10,509 bases of DNA, taken from contig CAZNJQ010000025.1 in NCBI GenBank assembly GCA_964573545.1, positions 1 through 10,509 on the forward strand, in the 5' to 3' direction. The notes below the pieces were generated by a model, which was not told where the DNA came from, did no database searches, and saw nothing but the letters and a program-made list of their open reading frames with translations. The position numbers were made by a program, and so were the translations under genes. Of this stretch, positions 1-6,038 are shown piece by piece (position 1 is the stretch's first letter; every line of letters begins with the position of its first letter). This DNA comes from CAZNJQ01 sp964573545 (GTDB taxonomy: Bacteria; Patescibacteriota; Minisyncoccia; Phycocordibacterales; UBA2135).

Positions 1-2
1 TC

Positions 3-314
3 CCCGGTGATTATGACGGCGTAATGGGTGTGCCGATTAGTTTTTTGGATAAATATAATCCTGACCAGTTTATCCGGTGTGAAAAAGGGACTGGTACGGC
101 AATCGTAAATGGACACGAGCATGCGATAAACGACGGCTTTGTGGTTCTGGTTCCTGCCGGCGCGAAACACAATATCATAAACACATCAGCCGACGCAGAG
201 ATGAAACTCTACACGCTCTATGCTCCCCCGAATCACAAAGACGGCGTGACTCATAAAACGAAAACAGACGCGGAAGCGGACGAAGAACATTTCGACGGCG
301 TGACTACCGAATAA
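3..314 (+). CDS. Cupin-domain protein, 5'-partial, with a foreign-looking N-terminal segment
   Basis: The frame is open to the window edge and stops with TAA at 312-314, so the true start lies outside. From about nt 63 the protein reads as the C-terminal half of a single-domain cupin: DQFIRCEKGTGTAIVNG, then VLVPAGAKHNIINTS (second cupin strand motif with G and the metal-ligand type His), then KLYTLYAPPNHKDGVTHKT. This is the usual end of small cupins of unknown substrate. The expected N-terminal half, with its first HxH-type metal motif, is not there. The visible upstream residues (PGDYDGVMGVPISFLDKYNPDQF, nt 3-71, with the ATG at 24 in the middle) instead resemble the conserved GVPI(T/S)FLDKYNP(E/D)QFEI stretch of EcoRI-type adenine methyltransferases. 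The cupin fold cannot be complete from the ATG at 24. Function is not assignable beyond cupin. The gene is convergent with the next one. Confidence 0.75.
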   Translation, partial: PGDYDGVMGVPISFLDKYNPDQFIRCEKGTGTAIVNGHEHAINDGFVVLVPAGAKHNIINTSADAEMKLYTLYAPPNHKDGVTHKTKTDAEADEEHFDGVTTE

Positions 315-341
315 CGGCAGCGTACTCGGATATGTGCACAT

Positions 342-381
342 AAAAAAGCCGCTTGCGTGCCCTATCGGGGGCGCAAACGGC
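342..381 (-). terminator. Intrinsic terminator of the 205-aa orphan gene
   Basis: An imperfect GC-rich stem lies at 348-362/367-381 with loop TATC. It has two mismatches and one G-T wobble. Read on the minus strand, it is followed directly by six T (342-347). It lies just past the stop codon of the minus-strand gene ending at 400. Read on the plus strand there is no T-run, so it probably does not serve the cupin gene. Confidence 0.7.
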
Positions 382-399
382 GAAACAAAGAATCGGAGA

Positions 400-1017
400 C
401 TATGCCGATTTCTTTCCAGGACTTTTCAACTTCTTTTCTCTTTGGTATTCTTCAATCTGGTTTCGCACCATAACAGCGCGGCTAACATATCTTCCTTTGG
501 TGCCATCGGGGTGTGGGACGTATGTCGAGCTCCAAAGGAAGAAGACTTCATACCCTGAAGTATTTTGCGCCATCGCGAATTTATCGCCCAGATCGGTCGT
601 GATTCCGAGATCTTCTTTCACCTTCTTATGGAATAAATCACTAAGCTCGCGCGAAAGCTCGGAATACCGCATCACGCTAACATCGATAAAATGGATCATC
701 AGCGAATCCTTGAACGGGGAGAGCGTTTTGAACTTCGTGTACAAAGACTCATCCTCTCGGACGGTCCTCAATAATTTGAGCCATTCAACTTTGTCTCCCG
801 CCTGGAGATTCTGCCCGAGTAATCCAACACGGGATGCAAGCCTCGTCGGGCCGCTGAAATATCCTCCCTGAACACTATCGACAGCTTCCGCGGCGCGCAT
901 GATTTCTTCGTGCTTTTTGAAACCGGAACAGACATGGTCGTAGAGTGCGTTGAAATAAGCCTCAAGGCGTTCCCCGCGCTCCTGGTCCCGTGCGCAATCG
1001 GTCATGCCGTCAGACAT
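400..1017 (-). CDS. Hypothetical protein, 205 aa
   Basis: I do not recognise this protein. It is soluble-looking and mixed in charge, with no signal peptide and no membrane segment. The N-terminal half is helical (residues about 10-50). A central block has SPFKDSLMIHFIDVSVMRYSELSRE. The C-terminal part (FFLWSSTYVPHPDGTKGRYVS) looks like beta strands and a Gly-containing turn, followed by a basic helix and a Lys-rich tail ending KSPGKKSA. The ATG at 1017 is chosen because GGAAGG sits 6 nt upstream of it (1024-1029); the second Met at codon 5 has no such site. A sigma70-like promoter lies at 1050-1079 and a terminator at 342-381, so the gene is probably transcribed alone. It has a long antisense open frame on the plus strand, but the minus-strand reading has the better signals. 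Confidence 0.75.
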   Translation of the reverse strand: MSDGMTDCARDQERGERLEAYFNALYDHVCSGFKKHEEIMRAAEAVDSVQGGYFSGPTRLASRVGLLGQNLQAGDKVEWLKLLRTVREDESLYTKFKTLSPFKDSLMIHFIDVSVMRYSELSRELSDLFHKKVKEDLGITTDLGDKFAMAQNTSGYEVFFLWSSTYVPHPDGTKGRYVSRAVMVRNQIEEYQREKKLKSPGKKSA

Positions 1018-1049
1018 CGTATGCCTTCCGTGTTGCAGTGTCTGACGCC

Positions 1050-1079
1050 TTTATATCACAATGTGAAGCGACAGTGCAA
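1050..1079 (-). promoter_or_regulatory. Promoter of the 205-aa orphan gene
   Basis: On the minus strand there is TTGCAC (1074-1079), an 18-nt spacer, and TATAAA (1050-1055). The spacer contains the palindrome TCACAATGTGA (1056-1066), a plausible repressor site. The predicted transcript start is about 25-30 nt before the ATG. Confidence 0.5.
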
Positions 1080-1100
1080 ACTTTTTATATACGCACCGCG

Positions 1101-1128
1101 TTGAGCTTTCCGCGCTATGGCGTACAAT
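1101..1128 (+). promoter_or_regulatory. Promoter of the leader ORF and APC-USP permease
   Basis: TTGAGC (1101-1106), a 16-nt spacer and TACAAT (1123-1128) form a good sigma70-type match. Transcription would start near 1135, giving a leader of about 77 nt before the permease ATG. It diverges from the minus-strand promoter at 1050-1079. Confidence 0.5.
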
Positions 1129-1152
1129 GGTAGATACCTGTGAATGACCATC

Positions 1153-1178
1153 TTCCAGTAGGAATCTATGTACTGGAA
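1153..1178 (+). promoter_or_regulatory. Perfect 8-bp inverted repeat in the permease leader
   Basis: TTCCAGTA (1153-1160) and TACTGGAA (1171-1178) are exact reverse complements around a 10-nt loop, GGAATCTATG. The loop contains the GGAA ribosome-site core and the ATG of the 14-codon leader ORF. TTCC at 1153-1156 could alternatively pair with GGAA in the loop (1161-1164), which would hide the ribosome site. It could act as an RNA switch or as an operator for a dimeric repressor; the sequence does not decide. Confidence 0.45.
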
Positions 1179-1212
1179 TAACGACGTTCCGTTTTCTTTC
1201 ACACTACTCTAA
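1168..1212 (+). CDS. Putative 14-codon leader ORF overlapping the permease start
   Basis: ATG at 1168 encodes MYWNNDVPFSFTLL and ends with TAA at 1210-1212. The last A of that stop is the first A of the permease ATG (TAATG). AGGAA sits just upstream (1160-1164) with a rather short 3-4 nt gap. The permease itself has no SD, so reinitiation from this ORF would explain how it is translated. The peptide is aromatic-rich (Y, W, F, F) and has no run of one amino acid, so a classical attenuator reading is not obvious. It is too short to judge by composition; the support is the overlap and the ribosome site. Confidence 0.4.
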   Translation: MYWNNDVPFSFTLL

Positions 1213-3506
1213 TGGCGCATGAGACAAAAAGCGAAACAGGCGTTCCCGTCGTATTGAGCCGAACGCTGGGCGTTTCAGAGGTCACTCTTCTTGGGGTCGG
1301 CGCACTTTTAGGCGGAGGAATTTTTACGCTCCTAGGGCATGCCGCCGGACTCGCGGGTGGCGGACTTATTTTCGCCATACTCTTGGGCGCCTTCATATCA
1401 TTCCTCAACTTAAATTCGTACGTCTCACTTGCGACGACATTTCCCCAGGCTGGCGGAGGATACAACTGGGTACGCGCCGGTTTGGGAGAACTTCAGGGAT
1501 TTATGGCGGGATGGTTTTCCTGGATGGGAAGCTCTGTCGCCTGCTCGCTCTACGCAGTTTCGTTCGGCTTCTTCGCATCGGAGTTTATTTTCTCTTTTCT
1601 GAACATTCCCGTACTTCTGATGCCGCGAAGCTCATGGGTTATTTTCTTCGCGCTCTCTGTCGTTATTGTGTTCAGTTTCGTCAATTATCGCGGCGTCAAA
1701 TTCTCGACCAGGAGCGGCGGCTACCTTGCGCTTTTTGTTCTCGCCATCCTTTTTCTCTATATCATATTCGGGTTCAAGCAAATCCTCGAAGCGCCGGCGC
1801 TGTTCCAGAAAAATTTCACCCCCCTTCTGCCGCTCGGTCTCGTCGGCGTAACCCAAGCCGCGGCGCTTTTCTATATCGCCTTCGAAGGCTCGGAAATCCA
1901 GGCGCAATCGGGCGAAGAAGCAAAAGACCCCGCGCGCGTCCTCAAAATAAGTCTCTTCGGTTCATGGTTCATCATCACAACACTCTATCTTCTGATATCT
2001 GCCGTCATCACTGGTGCCACCGACGGTCTGGGTGATGCCTCATGGAAATTTCTGGGATACGCGAACGAGCGAGCAATCATTGAATCGGCACAACAATTTC
2101 TCCCCTTCGGATACATCCTCATGGTCACGGGAGGACTCATCGCGAACGTGGGAGCGTTGAACGCCACCATTTATTCCGCGTCACGCGTTCTCTTTGCGAT
2201 GGCACGCGATAAGTTCGTCTGGCAGAAGCTCGGCGCGATCCACAGCGCGAACAAGACGCCGTATCTGGCGCTCCTTCTCTCGTCCGTATTTATCGCGATC
2301 GTTGTTATGTTCCTACCGCTCAAAGATATCGCGAGCGCCGCCGACATCCTCTTCATAGCGTTGTTCCTCCAGCTCAACGCGGCATACATCGAGCTTCGCA
2401 GAAAAAAGCCGGAAGCTCGCTGGCAATATGTGGTCCCGTTCGGCGTGACTATGCCGATTATTGCGATCATTCTCTATATCATTCTTGGTATTTCGCTCTT
2501 TCACGTGAGTGCCATCGCCGTGTACTTCACGGTAGTCTGGCTCCTTCTGGGGCTCGTCAATTATCTGGGATATACGCGCGTACGGCGAGAAGAGGACCTG
2601 GAAAGCGAGGTCCGATACGAGCACACGACGCGTTTCAGGCAAAAATTCGGATACCGCGTGATATTCCCTGTTGCCCGTGGAGATGACACCCAAGCGCTCT
2701 CGCAAATCGCGCTTGCGATGGCAAAAGAAAAAGAAGGAGAGCTCCTCGCGCTTCACATCCATGAAGTGCCGCCGTCCCTGCCGCTTGATGTAGCGTTCAA
2801 TAGCGAGCAGGAGAAGCGGATACTTAATGCGATCGAAGACGGAGCAACGCGCCAAAAATCAAATGTCGAGACGCGAATCGTCTCGGCGCGCTCAGTTTCC
2901 GACACGATCCTTGAAACCATCCGCGTGGAAGACGGAGACCTTCTGGTTATGGGATGGAACGGCTACATCGACACAAAAGGGTTTATCTTCGGAAAGAAAG
3001 TAGACACTATGCTCCACCGCGCGAAATGCGACCTTGTCGTCGCAAAAATACGTCCGCCCGCCTCTATTAGGAAAATCTTTATTCCCGTCCCTGTCGATAA
3101 AAACCCGAACCTGAGGTTCACCGGCATGGTGGCATCCGCACTCGCGAAATGCTACGGAGCAACCGTCACTGTCGGCATGGTCGTTCCCGAGGCGACGAGA
3201 AACGGCGTGTCGCTCCACTATAGAGCGCTCCTTCAGGATTATGTTGATGAGCTCAAATTCAAAACTCCGGACGCGCCGGAGCTTACGGTCCTCTATTCCG
3301 ATAATATCGTCTCCGCGATCCTCAAAGAAGCCGCTTCGCACGATGTCATCATCATGCCCGCGGATCGCGGCAGGATCACACATGCAGTCGGCATGGGGTC
3401 GATCCCCGAACAGGTCGCCAAACACGCGAAACAGACCGTCATTATGGCGAAGGGCTACCGCGGCATCATCCAGCCATTTTCAGATTACATCCGTTCGAGA
3501 CTTTAA
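1212..3506 (+). CDS. APC-superfamily amino acid permease with two C-terminal UspA domains
   Basis: This is an inner-membrane transporter of the amino acid-polyamine-organocation superfamily, 764 aa. Residues 1-455 carry about 12 hydrophobic segments. The first holds GALLGGGIFTLLG (residues 30-42), matching the family's broken-helix substrate/ion site G-x-G-I-F. The segment with FYIAFEGSEIQAQSGEEAKDP (around 215-235) is the conserved TM6/loop region. A cytoplasmic tail follows with two universal-stress domains. The first is about 476-616, with an ATP-loop-like G-x2-G-x9-G at 581, 584 and 594 (but K after the last G, where S/T is usual). The second is about 617-752, ending GSIPEQVAKHAKQTVIM, with a more degenerate loop. 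The USP pair is probably a nucleotide-sensing regulatory module. The substrate is unknown; proline is possible given the catabolic operon at the right end, but the genes are 3.6 kb apart and not cotranscribed. The ATG at 1212 is the first start after an in-frame stop and lacks an SD; see the leader ORF. Confidence 0.9.
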   Translation: MAHETKSETGVPVVLSRTLGVSEVTLLGVGALLGGGIFTLLGHAAGLAGGGLIFAILLGAFISFLNLNSYVSLATTFPQAGGGYNWVRAGLGELQGFMAGWFSWMGSSVACSLYAVSFGFFASEFIFSFLNIPVLLMPRSSWVIFFALSVVIVFSFVNYRGVKFSTRSGGYLALFVLAILFLYIIFGFKQILEAPALFQKNFTPLLPLGLVGVTQAAALFYIAFEGSEIQAQSGEEAKDPARVLKISLFGSWFIITTLYLLISAVITGATDGLGDASWKFLGYANERAIIESAQQFLPFGYILMVTGGLIANVGALNATIYSASRVLFAMARDKFVWQKLGAIHSANKTPYLALLLSSVFIAIVVMFLPLKDIASAADILFIALFLQLNAAYIELRRKKPEARWQYVVPFGVTMPIIAIILYIILGISLFHVSAIAVYFTVVWLLLGLVNYLGYTRVRREEDLESEVRYEHTTRFRQKFGYRVIFPVARGDDTQALSQIALAMAKEKEGELLALHIHEVPPSLPLDVAFNSEQEKRILNAIEDGATRQKSNVETRIVSARSVSDTILETIRVEDGDLLVMGWNGYIDTKGFIFGKKVDTMLHRAKCDLVVAKIRPPASIRKIFIPVPVDKNPNLRFTGMVASALAKCYGATVTVGMVVPEATRNGVSLHYRALLQDYVDELKFKTPDAPELTVLYSDNIVSAILKEAASHDVIIMPADRGRITHAVGMGSIPEQVAKHAKQTVIMAKGYRGIIQPFSDYIRSRL

Positions 3507-3512
3507 TTCTCC

Positions 3513-3541
3513 TTGAACTTTTACGGCAAACCGGATACCAT
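3513..3541 (+). promoter_or_regulatory. Possible promoter of the 113-aa gene, leaderless geometry
   Basis: TTGAAC (3513-3518), a 17-nt spacer and TACCAT (3536-3541) form a moderate match. Transcription would start 7 nt after the -10, which is the A of the ATG at 3548, so the mRNA would have no leader. The gene could instead be read through from the permease, since no terminator separates them. Confidence 0.35.
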
Positions 3542-3547
3542 CAAGAT

Positions 3548-3889
3548 ATGAATAAAAACTCTCATTTCGGGTCCGGCGAAGCTCGTCCGGAACAGGGGCG
3601 CGAAAAAGTGGGTGCACAAACAGAGAAATTCCCGAGGGTATCCGCCGAAATCGATGCGTTTGTTGCGGAAATATCTGAGCTCGTGGAAAAGTTAAAGAAA
3701 AAAGAAGAAAATATACCCCAAGAGAATCTCGACACAGCCAAAACAGAGAGCGCTCTGGCCCAGATTACCATGTCCATACAGGGAGCAGAGATGGAATTGA
3801 GAAAATTGAAACACCTTAAAGAGGATTTGGAAGCGTCAGAAATCCACATAAAAAATCTCCGTAGGGAAGCGAAGAAATTCGAAGACTAA
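3548..3889 (+). CDS. Hypothetical coiled-coil protein, 113 aa
   Basis: I do not recognise a family. After a polar, Gly/Pro-containing N-terminus (residues 1-30) almost all of the protein is heptad-like charged helix. One stretch is about 33-58 (EISELVEKLKKKEE); another is about 70-110 (MELRKLKHLKEDLEASEIHIKNLRREAKKFED). No signal peptide or membrane segment is seen, so it is probably a cytosolic dimer or partner-binding protein. It starts 41 nt after the permease stop with no terminator between, so cotranscription is possible. No convincing SD precedes the ATG. The first in-frame ATG is used. Confidence 0.65.
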   Translation: MNKNSHFGSGEARPEQGREKVGAQTEKFPRVSAEIDAFVAEISELVEKLKKKEENIPQENLDTAKTESALAQITMSIQGAEMELRKLKHLKEDLEASEIHIKNLRREAKKFED

Positions 3890-3907
3890 GGCCTGTCTCA
3901 TTTTTGT

Positions 3908-3943
3908 ACCATTGACAGCGCCCTCCTCAAACGTCACAATGGT
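3908..3943 (+). promoter_or_regulatory. Promoter of the 74-aa gene flanked by a 7-bp inverted repeat
   Basis: A perfect -35 TTGACA (3912-3917), a 17-nt spacer and CACAAT (3935-3940) give a strong promoter candidate. ACCATTG (3908-3914) and CAATGGT (3937-3943) are exact reverse complements and overlap both hexamers, so a bound dimer or hairpin there could affect transcription. A second TTGACAG copy begins at 3943, 31 bp after the first. Confidence 0.5.
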
Positions 3944-3968
3944 TGACAGAACCAGAAAGGATTTTTGC

Positions 3969-4193
3969 ATGCCGATTTCTGACGACGCACGCCTTGGACA
4001 AGAACGGAAAAACATCGCCGACGGTGCACTCGCGCGAGCCCTTGAAGAATGGAAAAAAGCGCCTGCGGATGAGAGAAGCATGCGAGCCACGACAGTGCTC
4101 GCGCACATCGGCTCGATGGGATTGAAGTTGAAGGACGTCGTAACAGACCTTGACGAAGCGCAACGAATCCGGAACGACGCACAGAAAAAGTAA
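3969..4193 (+). CDS. Hypothetical small helical protein, 74 aa
   Basis: I do not recognise a family. The sequence is amphipathic and helical: an alanine-rich helix (GALARALEEWKKAPADE), a turn, then a second helix pair (TTVLAHIGSMGLKLKDVVTD, then LDEAQRIRNDAQKK). No signal peptide or membrane segment is visible. The frame is open further upstream to a TTG at 3912, but that TTG is the -35 hexamer. The ATG at 3969 has AAAGGA (3956-3961) 7 nt upstream and lies about 22 nt after the predicted transcript start, so it is the supported start. The transcript ends at the hairpin at 4211-4237. Confidence 0.65.
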   Translation: MPISDDARLGQERKNIADGALARALEEWKKAPADERSMRATTVLAHIGSMGLKLKDVVTDLDEAQRIRNDAQKK

Positions 4194-4210
4194 AAAAGAC
4201 AAATCAATTT

Positions 4211-4237
4211 AAAAACTCGTGGGCAACACGAGTTTTT
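4211..4237. terminator. Bidirectional intrinsic terminator
   Basis: A perfect 11-bp stem, AAAAACTCGTG (4211-4221) with CACGAGTTTTT (4227-4237), encloses a 5-nt loop. T-rich sequence follows on both strands. It sits between the convergent genes ending at 4193 (+) and 4256 (-) and can serve both. Confidence 0.9.
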
Positions 4238-4255
4238 GTTTTGCGTGACACTGCG

Positions 4256-4810
4256 TTAAAAAATTCTCTTATCCATTATACGATGCTGGCGAAGCGCGTC
4301 GTAATAAAACGGCGCAAGCCGCGCGAGATAGTCGTCACATGCGTCGAACGGGACGACGTCCTCGCGGATAAATATGCATGCCGAGTATATCGGCACTTCG
4401 ATACCGAAATCGTTGAAATCGCGAACTTTCAGAAATCTCGGGTCTTTCATTGCGACCGAAACCTCCCTCTCGAGCTTTTCGTGGAGCATTGAGAGTTTCT
4501 TTTCTTCCGCAGTGAATCCGCCCTCGCCTACCCTGCTTTTCAAAATTGCGAGGTATGGACCGACCGTCTTCATGTATTCAGAGAGAGTTGCGTAAGGATT
4601 CTTCACGAACTCTTCCACAAAAACATCACGGAGGCCTTCTTCGAGACGTGACAATGTGCCCTCAAGCCGCGATACTGTATTTTCGATAGCTTGGATAGAC
4701 TGAAGCTCTGCTTTCCTTGCAGTAACCCTCTTGTCAAAGATATTGATAAATAAACCTAAAAGCACGGCGGATGCGACGAAGGCAAGAACGACATCTCCGG
4801 ACTTTTTCAT
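4256..4810 (-). CDS. Membrane-anchored hypothetical protein, 184 aa
   Basis: I do not recognise a family. The N-terminus is a short basic stretch (MKKSGD) followed by one hydrophobic helix (residues about 7-25, VVLAFVASAVLLGLFINIF) with no clear signal-peptidase site, so it is best read as a signal anchor. Residues about 28-65 are a coiled coil (IQAIENTVSRLEGTLSRLEEG). The rest is mixed helix with NPYATLSEYMKTVGPYLAILK, and a C-terminal part with two Cys and several aromatic residues ending RIMDKRIF. The ATG at 4810 is preceded by TAGGGATGGGGT, a purine-rich but atypical ribosome site. It diverges from the exported DUF5667 gene; both are envelope proteins with coiled coils, so a shared surface role is possible but not shown. 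Confidence 0.7.
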   Translation of the reverse strand: MKKSGDVVLAFVASAVLLGLFINIFDKRVTARKAELQSIQAIENTVSRLEGTLSRLEEGLRDVFVEEFVKNPYATLSEYMKTVGPYLAILKSRVGEGGFTAEEKKLSMLHEKLEREVSVAMKDPRFLKVRDFNDFGIEVPIYSACIFIREDVVPFDACDDYLARLAPFYYDALRQHRIMDKRIF

Positions 4811-4848
4811 ACCCCATCCCTACTTCATTGAGCGAAACATCTGGGCCA

Positions 4849-4877
4849 AGTCTAAATAAACGTGCACCCCAGGTCAA
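4849..4877 (-). promoter_or_regulatory. Promoter of the 184-aa membrane-anchored protein
   Basis: On the minus strand there is TTGACC (4872-4877), a 17-nt spacer and TAGACT (4849-4854). The expected transcript start is about 30 nt before the ATG. It lies 9 bp from the start of the divergent promoter at 4887-4915, so the two could compete for polymerase. Confidence 0.5.
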
Positions 4878-4886
4878 GCCACTACA

Positions 4887-4915
4887 TTGTTCTGTGTTCC
4901 AGAAAAAGATATAAT
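4887..4915 (+). promoter_or_regulatory. Promoter of the DUF5667 gene
   Basis: A perfect -10 TATAAT (4910-4915) lies 17 nt after TTGTTC (4887-4892), a half-matching -35. The predicted leader is about 27 nt and AT-rich. Confidence 0.6.
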
Positions 4916-4948
4916 TAAACATTATTCTTATCTATCATTTAAAAGACC

Positions 4949-5965
4949 ATGAGTGTATTGAGAATCGCAATTGCATCATTATTTATACCAGTCGTGCTCT
5001 TCGCACAAGGAACTGCCTTACCGCAAGCCGGATTTACGCCGGAAAGTCCGCTGTATTTCCTCGACAGACTCGGTGAAACAGTGCGGGAATTCCTTACGGT
5101 GAACCGGGACGCCAAAGCACGCTTGCAGATAACGTTCGCCGCAGAGCGAGTCGCCGAAATTAAAATCATACTGGAAGAGCGCGGTGTTGATGCTCCCGGG
5201 CTAGAGGTGGCATCGTCACGACTCCAGGAAAATCTCGCGAAAGTATCGTCAATTGTCGCGGATAAAAAAGCGAAGGGAGAGGATGTCTCTGCTCTCGCAA
5301 AAGAACTCGACGATGAATTCGAGACTCCGAAAGCCGCACTTGAACAAGCATTTAAAGAGCATAAAAATACCTTGAAGGCTCAGGAAAAAGATCTTCGCGA
5401 AAAACTGGGCGCCGCACGGGAAGCCGGTGATGCCGCAGAGGTAGATTCCCTCGTGCAGCAATTAGAGAAGGTTAAAGCGGACAGAAAACTCCTGGAATCC
5501 GAAAAAGATGCGCAAGAAAAAGCGTTGCATGCAGAGGAATCAAAAATCGAAAAAGAAATGGAGCGGAAAACGGAAGCAGAGAAAGCGATAGCGGATGCTC
5601 TGCGGGAGAAGCAGGAGAAGTTGGCTGAGGCGACAGCGGGTAGCGTGCAAGTCCCGGTTGATGCTTTGGTAAAATTTGACAGACTCCTCGCGCAAGCGAA
5701 AGAGCTCTTCGGCAGAGAAAACTATCGGGGAGCAAAACAGCTCGCAGAACAGGCTGAAGAAAGTCTCGAGGAAATAGATGAAGCAATTGAAGAAACCGAG
5801 CAGGCTGAAGACGAGGAAAATGAGATGAGGGACAACGAGGAGAAGGAGGCATGGGAAGAAGAGGAGAGAGAGGATGAGGCACTGAAAGAAGAAGCGGAAA
5901 AAAGCGTAGACACATTGAATAAAGAAATCGACGAGATAGAAAAAAGCATGGAGGAAGCGGATTAG
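4949..5965 (+). CDS. Exported DUF5667-type coiled-coil protein with acidic tail
   Basis: The 338-aa protein begins with a signal peptide (MSVLRIAIASLFIPVVLFAQG, likely cut near residue 20-23). Residues about 24-80 (LPQAGFTPESPLYFLDRLGE, then AKARLQITFAAERVAEIK and ILEERG) match the DUF5667 pattern, a domain of unknown function found in exported proteins. Residues about 85-235 are long charged coiled coil. A short less charged patch (SVQVPVDALVKFDRLLAQAKELFGRENYRGAKQLAEQA) resembles a helical hairpin. From about residue 268 the tail is extremely acidic and dominated by Glu. It acts outside the cytoplasmic membrane; a structural, stalk-like or cation-binding role is inference only. The ATG at 4949 follows a weak AAAAGA. 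The gene ends at the hairpin at 5981-6016. Confidence 0.75.
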   Translation: MSVLRIAIASLFIPVVLFAQGTALPQAGFTPESPLYFLDRLGETVREFLTVNRDAKARLQITFAAERVAEIKIILEERGVDAPGLEVASSRLQENLAKVSSIVADKKAKGEDVSALAKELDDEFETPKAALEQAFKEHKNTLKAQEKDLREKLGAAREAGDAAEVDSLVQQLEKVKADRKLLESEKDAQEKALHAEESKIEKEMERKTEAEKAIADALREKQEKLAEATAGSVQVPVDALVKFDRLLAQAKELFGRENYRGAKQLAEQAEESLEEIDEAIEETEQAEDEENEMRDNEEKEAWEEEEREDEALKEEAEKSVDTLNKEIDEIEKSMEEAD

Positions 5966-5980
5966 TCCGCAAAACAGGGC

Positions 5981-6016
5981 AAATCGCCGCCTCGGGGTGA
6001 CCCGGAACGGCGATTT
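5981..6016 (+). terminator. Terminator-like hairpin of the DUF5667 gene, overlapping the apt promoter
   Basis: A perfect 9-bp outer stem, AAATCGCCG (5981-5989) with CGGCGATTT (6008-6016), encloses a GC-rich inner part (GGG-TGA-CCC). A short T-run follows (6014-6017). The apt -35 candidate at 5997-6002 lies inside the hairpin, so the two signals share sequence. Confidence 0.65.
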
Positions 6017-6026
6017 TGGTTATACT
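5997..6026 (+). promoter_or_regulatory. Promoter of apt
   Basis: GTGACC (5997-6002), an 18-nt spacer and TATACT (6021-6026) form the best match. Transcription would start near 6033, only about 6 nt before the apt ATG at 6039. An overlapping TATAGA at 6026-6031 would give an essentially leaderless mRNA. Confidence 0.45.
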
Positions 6027-6038
6027 ATAGAACACCAT

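Noticed and set aside
353..871. Open plus-strand frame of 172 codons over the 205-aa orphan
   Set aside because: It is antisense to a minus-strand gene that has promoter, SD and terminator; the plus frame has no ribosome site and an unusual composition.
1056..1066. TCACA-A-TGTGA palindrome as a CRP site
   Set aside because: The half-sites are in the opposite order and spacing to the CRP consensus TGTGA-N6-TCACA; kept only as a generic palindrome.
2313..3425. Two long minus-strand frames (2313-2855 and 2892-3425)
   Set aside because: Both are antisense to the UspA tail of the permease, lack ribosome sites and show no recognisable domain.
3912..3968. TTG at 3912 as the start of the 74-aa gene
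   Set aside because: That TTG is the -35 hexamer, and the stretch contains the promoter; the ATG at 3969 has a proper SD.
5997..6038. GTG at 5997 as the apt start
   Set aside because: It would add 14 residues translated from the terminator/promoter; family homology begins after the ATG at 6039.
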